From Magnetovibrio sp. (GTDB lineage Bacteria; Pseudomonadota; Alphaproteobacteria; Rhodospirillales; Magnetovibrionaceae): a stretch of DNA of 61,739 nt. Shown here one piece after another: positions 9,682-19,014 of this stretch (positions are counted from its first letter, which is position 1; every line of letters starts with the position of its first letter). Below the pieces are notes generated by a model that was not told the origin of the DNA, did no database searches, and worked only from the letters and a program-made list of their open reading frames with translations. The DNA is taken from the NCBI GenBank assembly GCA_028281525.1, contig JANQJR010000043.1:1-61739 (forward strand), written 5' to 3'. The position numbers and the translations under genes are program-made.

Positions 9682-11028
9682 ATGGCTTCTGCTGCCGAAC
9701 AAATGGCTCGCAACATGAATTTCGGCGCCTTTCGCAAGGCGACTGATCTTCAAAAGCGCATCTGGTTCACGCTGGGTGCGTTGATCGTGTACCGGTTGGG
9801 GACGTACATCCCGCTGCCGGGCATCGATCCGGTTGCGCTGGAAGAAATCTTCCGTCAGAACGCAGGCGGCCTTTTGGGCATGTTCGACATGTTCACCGGC
9901 GGCGCGTTATCGCGCATGACCATCTTTGCGCTCAACATCATGCCTTACATCTCCGCGGCCATCATCATGCAACTGATGACGGCGATCTCGCCGACGTTGG
10001 AGCAGATGAAGAAGGAAGGCGAATCGGGCCGTAAACGGATCAACCAATACACCCGCTATCTGACCGTGGTGATCACGATGATGCAGGCGTATGGAATCGC
10101 TGTGGGCCTGGAAAGCATGTCTGGCGGCTCCGCGGGTTCCGCCGTGATGGACGGCGGCTGGTTCTTCCGCTTCACCACCGTGGTGACGCTGACCGGCGGC
10201 ACCATGTTCCTGATGTGGTTGGGCGAGCAGATCACCCAGCGCGGCGTCGGCAACGGCATCTCGCTGATCATCTTCGCGGGCATCGTCGCCAACCTGCCCA
10301 GCGCGCTCGCAGGTACCCTGGAATTGGGCCGCACCGGCGCGCTCAGCACCATTTTCATCATCGGCCTGCTGGCCATGGCTGTGGCCGTGATCTTCGTGAT
10401 CGTGTTCATCGAACGCGCCCAGCGCCGCATCGTGGTGCAGTATCCGAAGCGTCAGCAGGGCAACCGCATGATGGGCGGCGAAAGCTCACACTTGCCGTTG
10501 AAAATCAACACCTCGGGCGTGATCCCGCCGATTTTTGCTGGCTCGATTCTGGGCCTGCCTGTGACCATCCTGGGCTTTTCCGCCGCAGGCGCCGGGCCGG
10601 AGTGGGTCACCACGCTGACCGCCTGGATGGGCCGCGGCCAGCCTGCGTATCTGTTGATCTACATCGGTTTGATCGTGTTTTTCGCGTTCTTCTACACCGC
10701 CGTGGTCTTCAATCCGCAGGACACGGCCGATAACCTGAAAAAATACGGCGGCTTCGTGCCCGGCATTCGCCCCGGCAAGAACACCGCCGAATACTTAGAC
10801 AAGGTCCTGACCCGTTTGACCGTGGTCGGGGCGGCTTATCTCGCGGCGGTTTGCTTGCTGCCGGAGATATTGATGTCTCAATACGCTGTACCGTTTTATT
10901 TCGGCGGGACCTCCCTACTGATCGTCGTGACCGTGACTTTGGATACGGTTGCTCAAGTTCAGTCCCATATGCTGGCGCACCAGTACGAAGGGCTGATTAA
11001 GAAGGCAAAACTAAGGGGGAGGAATTAA
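9682..11028 (+). CDS. secY: Protein translocase subunit SecY
   Basis: 448 residues with the expected ten membrane segments. Recognisable parts are YIPLPGIDP after the first segment, NIMPYISAAIIMQL, the loop YPKRQQGNRMMGG and KINTSGVIPPIFA. SecY forms the protein-conducting channel with SecE and SecG. Its place after rplO is conserved, and it is followed by adk with only three bases between. Confidence 0.98.
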   Translation: MASAAEQMARNMNFGAFRKATDLQKRIWFTLGALIVYRLGTYIPLPGIDPVALEEIFRQNAGGLLGMFDMFTGGALSRMTIFALNIMPYISAAIIMQLMTAISPTLEQMKKEGESGRKRINQYTRYLTVVITMMQAYGIAVGLESMSGGSAGSAVMDGGWFFRFTTVVTLTGGTMFLMWLGEQITQRGVGNGISLIIFAGIVANLPSALAGTLELGRTGALSTIFIIGLLAMAVAVIFVIVFIERAQRRIVVQYPKRQQGNRMMGGESSHLPLKINTSGVIPPIFAGSILGLPVTILGFSAAGAGPEWVTTLTAWMGRGQPAYLLIYIGLIVFFAFFYTAVVFNPQDTADNLKKYGGFVPGIRPGKNTAEYLDKVLTRLTVVGAAYLAAVCLLPEILMSQYAVPFYFGGTSLLIVVTVTLDTVAQVQSHMLAHQYEGLIKKAKLRGRN

Positions 11029-11031
11029 CCC

Positions 11032-11676
11032 ATGAATTTGATTCTTTTGGGCCCGCCGGGTGCGGGTAAGGGTACCCAGTCCAAACGTCTGGAAGACAAA
11101 TATTCCATCGTTCAGCTGTCCACCGGTGACATGCTGCGCGCCGCCGTTGCCTCGGGCAGCGAGATCGGCCAGCAGGCCAAGGCGGTCATGGAATCCGGCG
11201 GTCTGGTGTCCGACGAGCTGGTGATCGGCATTATTTCGGACCGTATTGACCAGGATGACTGCAAGAACGGCTTCATTCTCGACGGGTTCCCGCGCACCGT
11301 GCCCCAGGCAGAGGCCCTCGGAACCATGTTGGCTGAGAAATCCCTGCAGTTGAATCACGTGATCGAGCTGACAGTCGACGACGAAGCCATGGTGGAGCGG
11401 ATTTGCGGCCGCTATACGTGCTCCAAATGCGGCGCCGGCTATCACGATTCGTTCCAAAAACCCGCCACGGAAGGCGTTTGCGACAAGTGCGGTTCTACGG
11501 ATTTCACCCGCCGCGCTGACGACAACGAAGAAACCGTGCGCAATCGCTTGGAACAATACCACGAACAAACCGCGCCAATTTCAGCGTTTTACGCGGAAAA
11601 AGGCATTTTGAAAGAAGTTGACGGGATGGCGGATATCGATGTCGTGACCTCGTCACTGGAGAACATTATCGGTTGA
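11032..11676 (+). CDS. adk: Adenylate kinase with zinc-type lid
   Basis: 214 residues. The P-loop [10 protein letters not shown] is at the N-terminus and [13 protein letters not shown] is the core motif. The lid carries two CxxC pairs (CSKCGAGYH and CDKCGS), the zinc-binding lid form. It interconverts AMP, ADP and ATP. It is the last gene of the secY transcript here; a new promoter lies just downstream. Confidence 0.98.
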   Translation: MNLILLGPPGAGKGTQSKRLEDKYSIVQLSTGDMLRAAVASGSEIGQQAKAVMESGGLVSDELVIGIISDRIDQDDCKNGFILDGFPRTVPQAEALGTMLAEKSLQLNHVIELTVDDEAMVERICGRYTCSKCGAGYHDSFQKPATEGVCDKCGSTDFTRRADDNEETVRNRLEQYHEQTAPISAFYAEKGILKEVDGMADIDVVTSSLENIIG

Positions 11677-11687
11677 AAGACTTCGTG

Positions 11688-11715
11688 TTGACAGAAGGGC
11701 GGGAATTCTTATAAT
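11688..11715 (+). promoter_or_regulatory. Consensus sigma70-type promoter for the alpha operon
   Basis: TTGACA (11688-11693) and TATAAT (11710-11715) match the housekeeping consensus at all 12 positions, with a 16-base spacer, in the adk-rpsM gap. This suggests rpsM-rpsK-rpoA-rplQ is transcribed independently of the upstream ribosomal genes. A dyad GCGGGA (11699-11704) / TCCCGC (11715-11720) surrounds the -10 box and might be an operator or a leader hairpin. Confidence 0.8.
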
Positions 11716-11781
11716 CCCGCTCTTTCTACCCGATTTTACAACGCGAAGCCTTTGAAAACCAAAGGCTAAGGAGTACTGGCT

Positions 11782-12150
11782 TTGGCTCGAATCGCTGGCG
11801 TTAACATTCCGACCTCCAAACGGGTCGTGATTGCGCTTACCTACATCCATGGCATTGGCAACACCAAGGCCAAGGAAATCTGTGCGAAGGTCGGTATCCC
11901 GACCGAGCGCCGTGTCAACGAACTCACGGATGACGAAGTCATTCAGATTCGTGAGACCATCGACAACGACTACCAGGTCGAAGGCGACCTGCGTCGTGAA
12001 GTCGCGATGAACATCAAGCGTTTGATGGACCTGGGCTGCTATCGCGGCCTGCGTCACCGTCGTGGCCTGCCGGTCCGCGGCCAACGCACCAGCACCAACG
12101 CACGCACGCGCAAGGGCCCCGCGAAGCCCATTGCCGGCAAGAAGAAGTAA
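11782..12150 (+). CDS. rpsM: 30S ribosomal protein S13
   Basis: 122 residues starting [25 protein letters not shown] and ending with the basic tail [15 protein letters not shown]13 contacts the P-site tRNA and bridge B1. The start codon is TTG at 11782, set by the AAGGAG at 11768-11773. It is the first gene after the new promoter. Confidence 0.97.
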   Translation: MARIAGVNIPTSKRVVIALTYIHGIGNTKAKEICAKVGIPTERRVNELTDDEVIQIRETIDNDYQVEGDLRREVAMNIKRLMDLGCYRGLRHRRGLPVRGQRTSTNARTRKGPAKPIAGKKK

Positions 12151-12161
12151 GAGGCTGAGTT

Positions 12162-12554
12162 ATGGCTAAAGCTGCAACCGCGCGTCCCCGTCGCCGCGAA
12201 CGCAAGAACATCGCTTCTGGCGTCGCCCACGTGAACGCCACGTTCAACAACACCATGATCACCATCACCGATGCCCAGGGCAACGCGATTTCCTGGTCGT
12301 CCGCCGGTGCTCAAGGTTTCAAGGGGTCGCGCAAGTCCACCCCTTACGCCGCGCAGATGGCTGCCGAAGATGCGGGCAAGAAGGCCCAGGATCACGGCAT
12401 GCAGACCCTTGAGGTCGAAGTCAAGGGCCCGGGTTCCGGTCGTGAATCCGCGCTGCGCGCCCTGCAGGCCGTCGGGTTCACCATCACGTCCATCCGCGAC
12501 GTGACCCCGATCCCGCACAACGGGTGTCGCCCGCGTAAACGCCGTCGCGTTTAA
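12162..12554 (+). CDS. rpsK: 30S ribosomal protein S11
   Basis: 130 residues with the S11 platform core ([18 protein letters not shown]) and C-terminus [17 protein letters not shown]11 lies on the small-subunit platform near the mRNA exit. Unlike in enterobacteria, rpsD (S4) does not follow. Confidence 0.98.
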   Translation: MAKAATARPRRRERKNIASGVAHVNATFNNTMITITDAQGNAISWSSAGAQGFKGSRKSTPYAAQMAAEDAGKKAQDHGMQTLEVEVKGPGSGRESALRALQAVGFTITSIRDVTPIPHNGCRPRKRRRV

Positions 12555-12560
12555 CGGGCA

Positions 12561-12651
12561 GGTCCGCTTGCGGACCGCATTCTTGACGGCCCCGGGTGCT
12601 TGGGGCCGCGTATTTGAGTGAGGGCTCGTTAGAGCCCGTTAATGCATTAAC
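12561..12651 (+). promoter_or_regulatory. Array of four dyads between rpsK and rpoA
   Basis: Four consecutive dyads fill the 120-base gap: GGTCCG/CGGACC (12561-12576), GGCCCC/GGGGCC (12588-12607), GGGCTC/GAGCCC (12622-12637) and the perfect palindrome GTTAATGCATTAAC (12638-12651). None has a U-run. They may stabilise or process the mRNA, or bind a regulator ahead of rpoA. Confidence 0.5.
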
Positions 12652-12674
12652 GTGCCAGGCGTGAGGTCACAGCC

Positions 12675-13694
12675 GTGATTCAAAAAAATTGGCAGGAATT
12701 GATTAAACCGACGAAGCTCGATGTGGTTGCGGGGCATGACGCCTCGCGCGCCGCTGTCATTGTCGCTGAGCCGCTGGAACGCGGTTTCGGTCTGACCTTG
12801 GGCAACGCGCTTCGCCGAATTTTGCTTTCGTCTCTCCGTGGCGGCGCCGTGACGGCGATCCACGTGGATGGCGTGCTGCACGAATTCTCGTCCATCCCGG
12901 GCGTGCGCGAAGACGTCACCGACATCATCTTGAACATCAAAGGCATGGGTCTCAAGGTCCATTCCGAAGGTAAGAAAAAGATGACCTTGTCGGTGGAAAA
13001 GCCGGGTGAAATCACCGCCGGCATGATCGAAACCGGCCCCGACATCGAAGTGATGGACCCGGACCTGGTGCTGTTCCACCTGGACGAGGGCAAGAAGGTC
13101 AATATGGAATTCACGGTCGATACCGGTAAAGGCTATGTGCCCGCGTCGGAAAATCGCCCCGAAGATCCGCCCATCGGCCTGGTGCCCATCGACGCTGTGT
13201 TCTCGCCGGTGCGCAAAGTGAGCTACAAGATCGAAAACACCCGCGTGGGCCAGGCGACCGACCTGGACAAGCTGGCGATCGAGGTTCACACCAACGGCTC
13301 CGTCACTCCGGAAGACGCGGTTGCTTTGGCTGCGCGCATCTTGCAGGAACAACTCCGTCTGTTCGTCAACTTCGAAGAGCCGGAACAGGCCGTCGCCGAA
13401 GAAGACGTGCGCGACGAACTGCCGTTCAACAAGAATCTGCTGCGCAAGGTCGACGAATTGGAATTGTCGGTGCGTTCGGCCAACTGCTTGAAGAACGACA
13501 ACATCATCTACATCGGCGATCTGGTGCAAAAGACCGAAGCCGACATGCTGAGGACCCCGAACTTCGGCCGCAAGTCCTTGAACGAGATCAAGGAAGTGCT
13601 GGCGCAGATGGGCTTGCACTTGGGCATGGATATTCCCAACTGGCCGCCCGAAAATATCGAGGAACTGGCCAAGAAACTGGAAGAGCCGTACTAA
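12675..13694 (+). CDS. rpoA: RNA polymerase alpha subunit
   Basis: 339 residues. The N-terminal dimerisation domain has [19 protein letters not shown]; the C-terminal DNA-binding domain has [22 protein letters not shown] and [14 protein letters not shown]. The start is a GTG at 12675. It lies in the alpha operon between rpsK and rplQ, after an unusual run of dyads. Confidence 0.98.
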   Translation: MIQKNWQELIKPTKLDVVAGHDASRAAVIVAEPLERGFGLTLGNALRRILLSSLRGGAVTAIHVDGVLHEFSSIPGVREDVTDIILNIKGMGLKVHSEGKKKMTLSVEKPGEITAGMIETGPDIEVMDPDLVLFHLDEGKKVNMEFTVDTGKGYVPASENRPEDPPIGLVPIDAVFSPVRKVSYKIENTRVGQATDLDKLAIEVHTNGSVTPEDAVALAARILQEQLRLFVNFEEPEQAVAEEDVRDELPFNKNLLRKVDELELSVRSANCLKNDNIIYIGDLVQKTEADMLRTPNFGRKSLNEIKEVLAQMGLHLGMDIPNWPPENIEELAKKLEEPY

Positions 13695-13844
13695 CACCCA
13701 TTTGGGGCTCTTTCTTCGACCACCCAGGGCCACAGGGGCCCACCCCGGCGTACTTGCCCGAAAGCGGGCTCAGGCGTCGGGATTTGCAATCTGACCCGCA
13801 GACCCAGCAATAGGGGCGGGCAGGATCAGGTAAGGAGAACCGTC

Positions 13845-14267
13845 ATGCGTCACGGTATGAAATTGCGCAAACTCAACCGCACCCATAGCCACCGCAAAGC
13901 TATGTTTTCGAACTTGGCGGTGTCCGTTCTGACCCACGAGCAGGTCAAGACCACGCTGCCGAAAGCCAAGGAAATGCGTTCCATCGTCGATAAGATGATC
14001 ACGCTGGGCAAGCGCGGCGATCTGCACGCGCGCCGTCAGGCCTTCGCCTACCTGCGCGACGATGCGGCCGTGTCCAAACTGTTCGACGTGTTGGCCGATC
14101 GCTATAAGGAGCGCCCGGGCGGCTACACCCGCGTGCTGAAGGCTGGTTTCCGTTATGGCGATGCCGCGCCGATGGCCTACCTGGAGCTGGTGGACCGCGA
14201 CCCAGCAGCCAAGGGTGCCGCCGACAAGGCCCGCGTCGAAACCGAAACGGCCGCCGAAGAAGAGTAA
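13845..14267 (+). CDS. rplQ: 50S ribosomal protein L17
   Basis: 140 residues: [20 protein letters not shown] at the start, then [17 protein letters not shown] and [20 protein letters not shown], followed by a short acidic tail. It is the last ribosomal gene of the cluster, preceded by a 150-base gap and followed by a terminator. Confidence 0.98.
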   Translation: MRHGMKLRKLNRTHSHRKAMFSNLAVSVLTHEQVKTTLPKAKEMRSIVDKMITLGKRGDLHARRQAFAYLRDDAAVSKLFDVLADRYKERPGGYTRVLKAGFRYGDAAPMAYLELVDRDPAAKGAADKARVETETAAEEE

Positions 14268-14293
14268 GCTTCGGCTCCGTAGAGACTGAACAG

Positions 14294-14318
14294 GGGGCAG
14301 CCTTCGGGCTGCCTCTTT
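14294..14318 (+). terminator. Rho-independent terminator after rplQ
   Basis: GGCAGCC (14296-14302), tetraloop TTCG and GGCTGCC (14307-14313), followed by TCTTT. It closes the ribosomal cluster. Confidence 0.85.
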
Positions 14319-14395
14319 GCGTTTGGGGTTTGTGGCATACTGGTTATGATAGAGAAGAGACCAACGGGGGAGGAGCCTTATGATGGGGGAGTCTT

Positions 14396-15514
14396 ATGAG
14401 CCTTTCGCAAAATACAGAGTATGCAAATGACAAATTGAGCGCGCGCATCAAGGAGATTCACGAAGAAGTCAAGACCTGGATGCCGCGCGTCAACCGCATT
14501 TCCGTGGCGCTGTACGAGCCGGAAACCGACATTTTGAAAACCTTCATCAACTCAACCGATGAGGGCAGTCCGCTTGCGCATTACGAGGCTGAATTGGCCA
14601 AGGTCGCCTCGCTTCAGCAAATGGCACAAGAACGCATTCCACGCGTGATCAACGACCTGACGGTTTTGGCCGGGAACGATACGGAGCACACACGTAAAGT
14701 TCTCGAAAAGGGCTATTTGTCCAGCTATACGGTGCCCATCTTGCACAATGACGATTTTCACGGCTTTGTGTTTTTCAATTCGTCCGAGCTGAATTACTTC
14801 ACGGAAACGGTTGCTTATAAACTCAGTGTATACGCGCAGTTGGTGGGCTTGTTGTGTATCACGGAGCTCAACACCATCCGTACTTTGCAAGCGGCGGTCA
14901 AGGCGGCGCGGGAAATCAGCCACTACCGCGATGAAGAAACCGGCGGGCATTTGATACGTATGGCCAATTTTTCGCGCATCATCGCAATGGAGTTGGCTCC
15001 GGGGCACAATCTCAGTGATGAATTCGTCGAATTCTTGTTTCATTTTTCTCCGCTACACGACATCGGCAAAATCGCGGTTCCCGACGAGATCTTGCTCAAA
15101 GAGGGCAAGTTGACCGATGAAGAACGCACCATCATGCAATCTCACGTGCCCAAAGGGGGGGAGATCGTTGAAAAGCTCATCAACGGTTTCAACATGGAAA
15201 AACTGCTGAAAATCGATATGCTGAGAAACATTGTTCTTTGCCATCACGAAGCCATGGACGGTAGTGGCTATCCACAAGGCTTGCGGGGCGATGAGATTCC
15301 TTTGGAGGCGCGTATCGTTTCCGTCGCGGATGTCTTTGACGCCTTGACCAGCGTGAGGCCCTATAAAGAAGCTTGGAGCAACGATGAGGCCTTTGCCTTT
15401 TTAAAAAATAAGAGCCCGAGCGTTTTCGATGAGCAGTGCGTGGACGCGCTTCTGTGTCAACGTGACCGGGTCGAGGACATTCAAAAGAGATTCCATGAAG
15501 ATAGTATTGGTTAA
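14396..15514 (+). CDS. HD-GYP domain protein (probable cyclic-di-GMP phosphodiesterase)
   Basis: 372 residues. Residues ~1-160 look like a GAF-type sensor region with no membrane segment. Residues ~170-360 are an HD-GYP domain with HDIGK (HD at 221-222), HHEAMDGSGYP (GYP at 291-293) and VADVFDAL. These metal-binding motifs are intact, so hydrolysis of cyclic di-GMP is expected from the family; the ligand of the sensor region is unknown. GGGGGAG lies five bases before the ATG. Its last 20 bases overlap the start of the next gene, suggesting coupling. Confidence 0.9.
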   Translation: MSLSQNTEYANDKLSARIKEIHEEVKTWMPRVNRISVALYEPETDILKTFINSTDEGSPLAHYEAELAKVASLQQMAQERIPRVINDLTVLAGNDTEHTRKVLEKGYLSSYTVPILHNDDFHGFVFFNSSELNYFTETVAYKLSVYAQLVGLLCITELNTIRTLQAAVKAAREISHYRDEETGGHLIRMANFSRIIAMELAPGHNLSDEFVEFLFHFSPLHDIGKIAVPDEILLKEGKLTDEERTIMQSHVPKGGEIVEKLINGFNMEKLLKIDMLRNIVLCHHEAMDGSGYPQGLRGDEIPLEARIVSVADVFDALTSVRPYKEAWSNDEAFAFLKNKSPSVFDEQCVDALLCQRDRVEDIQKRFHEDSIG

Positions 15515-16931
15515 AGAGTTCCGTGCGCTTACGTTGGGCGTGACGCTTTTGGTTTGTGGCGTGGCGTCCGTTTCGGGACACGCACAAGATCGCAGAGTGC
15601 CCCAGTCGCGCCAACAGGTGCAGCTCAGTTATGCACCGTTGGTCAAACGTACCGCGCCGGCGGTGGTCAACATCTACACCGCCAAGACCGTGCGCACGCG
15701 CAAATTCACGCCGCTGTTCGACGACCCGTTCTTCCGCCGTTTTTTCGGCAATCAAATTCAGCGCGCCGTGCCGGGCCCGAAAAAGAAAGTACAGAATTCG
15801 CTGGGCTCCGGCGTGATCGTCGATGGCGACGGCTTGGTGGTGACCAACAATCACGTTTTGCAAGGTGCGGAAGAGATCACCGTGGTGCTCAACGACGGGC
15901 GTGAATTCAAGGCGGAAACCGTGGGCAAGGACGTGCGCACCGACATCGCGGTGCTCAGGCTCAACCTCACCAACGGTCAGCAACTGCCGTACCTGCGTTT
16001 GAGCGATTCGGACCAATTGCAGGTGGGCGATCTGGTGCTCGCCATCGGCAATCCCTTTGGCGTCGGCCAGACGGTGACCAGCGGCATTGTTTCCGCGCTG
16101 GCGCGCAAATCGGGCCTTTCGGATTTGACATCCTTCATCCAGACCGACGCGGCCATCAATCCGGGCAATTCCGGCGGCGCACTGGTGGACGTGCGTGGGA
16201 ACCTGATCGGCATCAACACCGCGATCTTTTCCAAGACCGGCGCGTCCCACGGCATCGGCTTCGCCATCCCGTCGAATATGGTCAACCGCGTCGTCACCTC
16301 GCTGGTGACCAGTGGCGACGTGGTGCGCCCGTGGCTGGGCGCGAAGGGCCAGGGGGTCACGGCGGACATCGCCGAAAGTCTCGGCATGCCGCGTCCGTTT
16401 GGTGTCATGATCACCGGCGTCTACCCGAACGGCCCGGCGGCGCGTGCGGGACTTCAGGTTGGCGACGTGGTGTTGGCCATTGATGGCAAGGAAGTGCGCG
16501 ACGCCCAGGATTTGCGCTTTCGCATCGCCACGCTCGCGCTCGGCGGGCAGGCGCGCATCGACATCATGCGCCGGGGCGGGGGGGCGAGTTTGAGCGTTGA
16601 TCTGCTGGCGCCCCCGGAAATTCCCGCGCGCAATGAAACCCTGTTGCGCGGCCGCCATCCGTTCGAGGGCGCCGTGGTTGCCAACTTATCACCCAAGCTG
16701 GCCGACGAACTGGGCTTCGAGCACGAAAAGACCGGTGTGATCATTCGCGGCCTGGACCGCAAGGGCGGCGCGGCGCGTTTAGGTTTTGAAAATGGCGACA
16801 TCGTTTTGAAGGTCAACGGCGTGAAAATCACCAGCGTGCGCCAATTGACGGAGAACCTGCAGGAAACGGCGTCGGCCTGGGTCATTCGGATCGAGCGTGA
16901 TGGACAGGAAAGTAATATAGTCATTAGGTAG
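15495..16931 (+). CDS. Do/HtrA-family periplasmic serine protease
   Basis: 478 residues. A signal peptide covers ~1-30. The trypsin-like domain has the triad H120 (TNNHV), D150 (RTDIAVL) and S226 (NPGNSGGAL). Two PDZ domains follow at ~275-360 and ~385-470. This is the DegP/DegQ plan for degrading or refolding misfolded envelope proteins. I start at the ATG at 15495 because it opens on the signal peptide; a longer frame exists upstream inside the HD-GYP gene. The stop codon lies inside the left arm of an inverted repeat (16926-16946). Confidence 0.93.
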   Translation: MKIVLVKEFRALTLGVTLLVCGVASVSGHAQDRRVPQSRQQVQLSYAPLVKRTAPAVVNIYTAKTVRTRKFTPLFDDPFFRRFFGNQIQRAVPGPKKKVQNSLGSGVIVDGDGLVVTNNHVLQGAEEITVVLNDGREFKAETVGKDVRTDIAVLRLNLTNGQQLPYLRLSDSDQLQVGDLVLAIGNPFGVGQTVTSGIVSALARKSGLSDLTSFIQTDAAINPGNSGGALVDVRGNLIGINTAIFSKTGASHGIGFAIPSNMVNRVVTSLVTSGDVVRPWLGAKGQGVTADIAESLGMPRPFGVMITGVYPNGPAARAGLQVGDVVLAIDGKEVRDAQDLRFRIATLALGGQARIDIMRRGGGASLSVDLLAPPEIPARNETLLRGRHPFEGAVVANLSPKLADELGFEHEKTGVIIRGLDRKGGAARLGFENGDIVLKVNGVKITSVRQLTENLQETASAWVIRIERDGQESNIVIR

Positions 16932-17191
16932 TAAACTCATAAATGGGATGAGAAGTGGCGCTGAAACGGTCAAGAAAGGCTAGGAAAAGCCCGCCGGGCG
17001 GGGTGGCGCCCCCGTCCAAGGGCTCTGACGACGGCTTTCAAAGTCGTTTCAACGTCCGGAGGATATGGCGCATTTGCCTGTCCTCGGTGTTGAAAAACCT
17101 TGAAAACCAATCGGGTTTCCTGCGGTTTTCCGCCTTGTGGACAAACAAATTCGCGCATACCATTTCCATTCCATTTATGAGCTTACTACCT
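16926..17191. repeat. Element bounded by a 21-bp inverted repeat between the protease gene and rarA
   Basis: The left arm at 16926-16946 and the right arm at 17171-17191 are reverse complements with one mismatch in 21 bases, and weaker pairing continues outward (TCATT / AATGA). The ~224 bases between carry no convincing gene. The left arm contains the protease stop codon; the right arm ends three bases before the rarA ATG. It could be a miniature mobile element or a regulatory structure. Confidence 0.6.
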
Positions 17192-17193
17192 CA

Positions 17194-18510
17194 ATGACGT
17201 CGCTGTTTGAAGATCAGGCCCCACGCCCCCTGGCGGACCGCCTGCGTCCCGCCACGTTGGCGGACGTGGTGGGGCAAGGCCATCTTTTGGACGGGGAAGG
17301 CCCTCTGGGGCGCATGGTGGCGCACGAACGGCTGTCCAGCCTGATCCTGTGGGGGCCGCCCGGTACCGGCAAAACCACCATCGCGCGGTTGTTGGCGGAT
17401 CACACCAACCTCTACTTCGAACCGCTGTCCGCGGTCTTTTCCGGCGTTGCGGATTTGAAAAAGGTCTTCGCTCGCGCCAAGGAACGCCGCACGGCGGGGC
17501 AGGGCACGCTTCTGTTCATTGATGAAATCCACCGCTTCAACCGCGCCCAACAGGACGGGTTTCTGCCGTATGTGGAAAACGGCACGGTGATTCTGGTTGG
17601 CGCCACCACGGAAAACCCGTCATTCGAACTGAACGCCGCGTTGCTGTCGCGTTGCCAGGTTTTGGTGTTGAACCGTCTGGACGATCACGCCTTGGAAGAA
17701 CTGTTGAGCCGCGCCGAAGACGACACCGGCAAAACCCTGCCGTTGGATTTGGATGCGCGCGCCGCGTTGCGCGCCATGGCGGACGGCGACGGGCGTTATC
17801 TGCTCAATATGGCCGAGGAACTGTTGGAGCTTCCCGAAACCCAGGACCCGCTTAAGACCGGAGACTTGGCCCGCGTGGTGCAAAAGCGCCTGCCGCTTTA
17901 CGACAAGTCCCAGGAAGGGCACTACAACCTCATTTCCGCCCTGCACAAGTCGCTGCGCGGCTCGGACACCGATGCGGCGCTCTATTGGTTTTCGCGCATG
18001 ATCGACGGCGGCGAGGATCCGCACTTCATCGCCCGGCGCTTGACCCGTTTCGCCGTGGAAGACATCGGCCTGGCCGACCCAAATGCGCTCACTCAGGCGA
18101 TCGCCGCATGGCAGGCGTATGAGCGTCTCGGCACGCCGGAAGGGGAGCTGGCCCTGGTGCAGTTGGTCATTTATCTGGGCACCGCGCCCAAGTCCAACGC
18201 GGCCTATAAAGCTGAGAAAGCCGCCAAGCGCGCGGCGCGGGACACCGGTTCGCTGATGCCGCCCATGCACATCCTCAACGCCCCGACCAAGATGATGAAG
18301 GAACTGGGTTACGGCGCGGGCTACGACTACGACCACGACGCCGAGGACGGCTTTTCCAGGCAGAATTACTTCCCCGACGCCATGGCGCGCCAGCGTTTCT
18401 ACACGCCCAAGGAGGTTGGCTTCGAGCGCGATATCGCCAAGCGCCTAGCCTATTGGGACAAGTTGCGGTCCAAGCGCAACGCCGATGATGAGGAGGAGGG
18501 TGGCGCATGA
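17194..18510 (+). CDS. rarA: Replication-associated recombination protein A (MgsA/RarA, AAA+ ATPase)
   Basis: 438 residues. It has the family start PLADRLRPATLADVVGQ, Walker A GPPGTGKTT, Walker B LLFIDEIHRFNRAQQD and the C-terminal tetramerisation region (LISALHKSLRGSDTDAALYW). RarA works at stalled replication forks with SSB. I start at the ATG at 17194, just right of the inverted repeat, giving the normal length; an upstream in-frame start would add 19 atypical residues. The end overlaps crcB (ATGA). Confidence 0.95.
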   Translation: MTSLFEDQAPRPLADRLRPATLADVVGQGHLLDGEGPLGRMVAHERLSSLILWGPPGTGKTTIARLLADHTNLYFEPLSAVFSGVADLKKVFARAKERRTAGQGTLLFIDEIHRFNRAQQDGFLPYVENGTVILVGATTENPSFELNAALLSRCQVLVLNRLDDHALEELLSRAEDDTGKTLPLDLDARAALRAMADGDGRYLLNMAEELLELPETQDPLKTGDLARVVQKRLPLYDKSQEGHYNLISALHKSLRGSDTDAALYWFSRMIDGGEDPHFIARRLTRFAVEDIGLADPNALTQAIAAWQAYERLGTPEGELALVQLVIYLGTAPKSNAAYKAEKAAKRAARDTGSLMPPMHILNAPTKMMKELGYGAGYDYDHDAEDGFSRQNYFPDAMARQRFYTPKEVGFERDIAKRLAYWDKLRSKRNADDEEEGGA

Positions 18511-18905
18511 ACCCGCAGTTGCTGTTGTTTGTGGCGCTGGGCGGCGCCATCGGCGCGGTCGGGCGCTTTACGGTAATGAGCGCCGTCGGCCACATGTCCC
18601 ACATCTGGGGATGGGCGATGTTTCCGTGGGGGACGCTCAGCGTCAACGTGCTGGGCGCGTTCATTCTCGGCGCGGTGATCGAAGTGTCCGCCCTGGTTTG
18701 GTCGCCCAGTCCGGAAATCCGCGCCATGGTCGTCGTCGGCATGCTCGGCGCATTCACGACGTTCTCGACGTTCTCGATGGATCTGTATTATTTGCTGGAC
18801 CGCGGTGCGCTGATTTCCGCCGCAGTGTATGCGGTGGGGTCTGTGGCGATTTGCTTGGCGGCGTTCTGGTTCGGGCTCTACGTCTTCCGCGCCATTATTA
18901 CATAA
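18507..18905 (+). CDS. crcB: Fluoride exporter CrcB/Fluc
   Basis: 132 residues, four membrane segments. Family motifs are present: GGAIGAVGRF, PWGTLSVNVLGAF and GMLGAFTTFSTFSMD, with the conserved Asn and Phe of the fluoride pore. It forms a dual-topology dimeric channel that lets fluoride leave the cell. It is coupled to rarA by an ATGA overlap, so it has no room for its own fluoride riboswitch. Confidence 0.95.
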   Translation: MNPQLLLFVALGGAIGAVGRFTVMSAVGHMSHIWGWAMFPWGTLSVNVLGAFILGAVIEVSALVWSPSPEIRAMVVVGMLGAFTTFSTFSMDLYYLLDRGALISAAVYAVGSVAICLAAFWFGLYVFRAIIT

Positions 18906-18934
18906 AAATATTGCAATTTAATGAGCTAATCGGC

Positions 18935-18949
18935 GCAATCCCTGATTGC
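18935..18949 (+). promoter_or_regulatory. Candidate operator upstream of hemerythrin 1
   Basis: GCAATC-CCT-GATTGC is a perfect 6-bp dyad with a 3-base centre. It lies in the 109-base gap before the first hemerythrin gene and overlaps where a -35 box would be for the TATAAT at 18965-18970. The same half-site recurs before the second hemerythrin (19406-19425), including an identical GGCGCAATC. Confidence 0.5.
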
Positions 18950-18964
18950 CATTTGATACTGTCG

Positions 18965-18970
18965 TATAAT
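18965..18970 (+). promoter_or_regulatory. Likely -10 element for the hemerythrin genes
   Basis: TATAAT stands 44 bases before the hemerythrin ATG. A -35 box at the right distance would be CTGATT (18942-18947), a poor match lying inside the dyad, as expected for an activator-dependent or repressed promoter. Confidence 0.45.
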
Positions 18971-19014
18971 TTCCATACCCTTTTGTCCGCCAGATGTTGT
19001 TGCGGACCACCCCG

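Noticed and set aside
16955-17197. An 80-codon frame between the protease gene and rarA
   Set aside because: It lies within the inverted-repeat element, overlaps the rarA start and has no family signal.
18400-18510. Fluoride riboswitch before crcB
   Set aside because: crcB starts within the rarA coding sequence, leaving no leader space.
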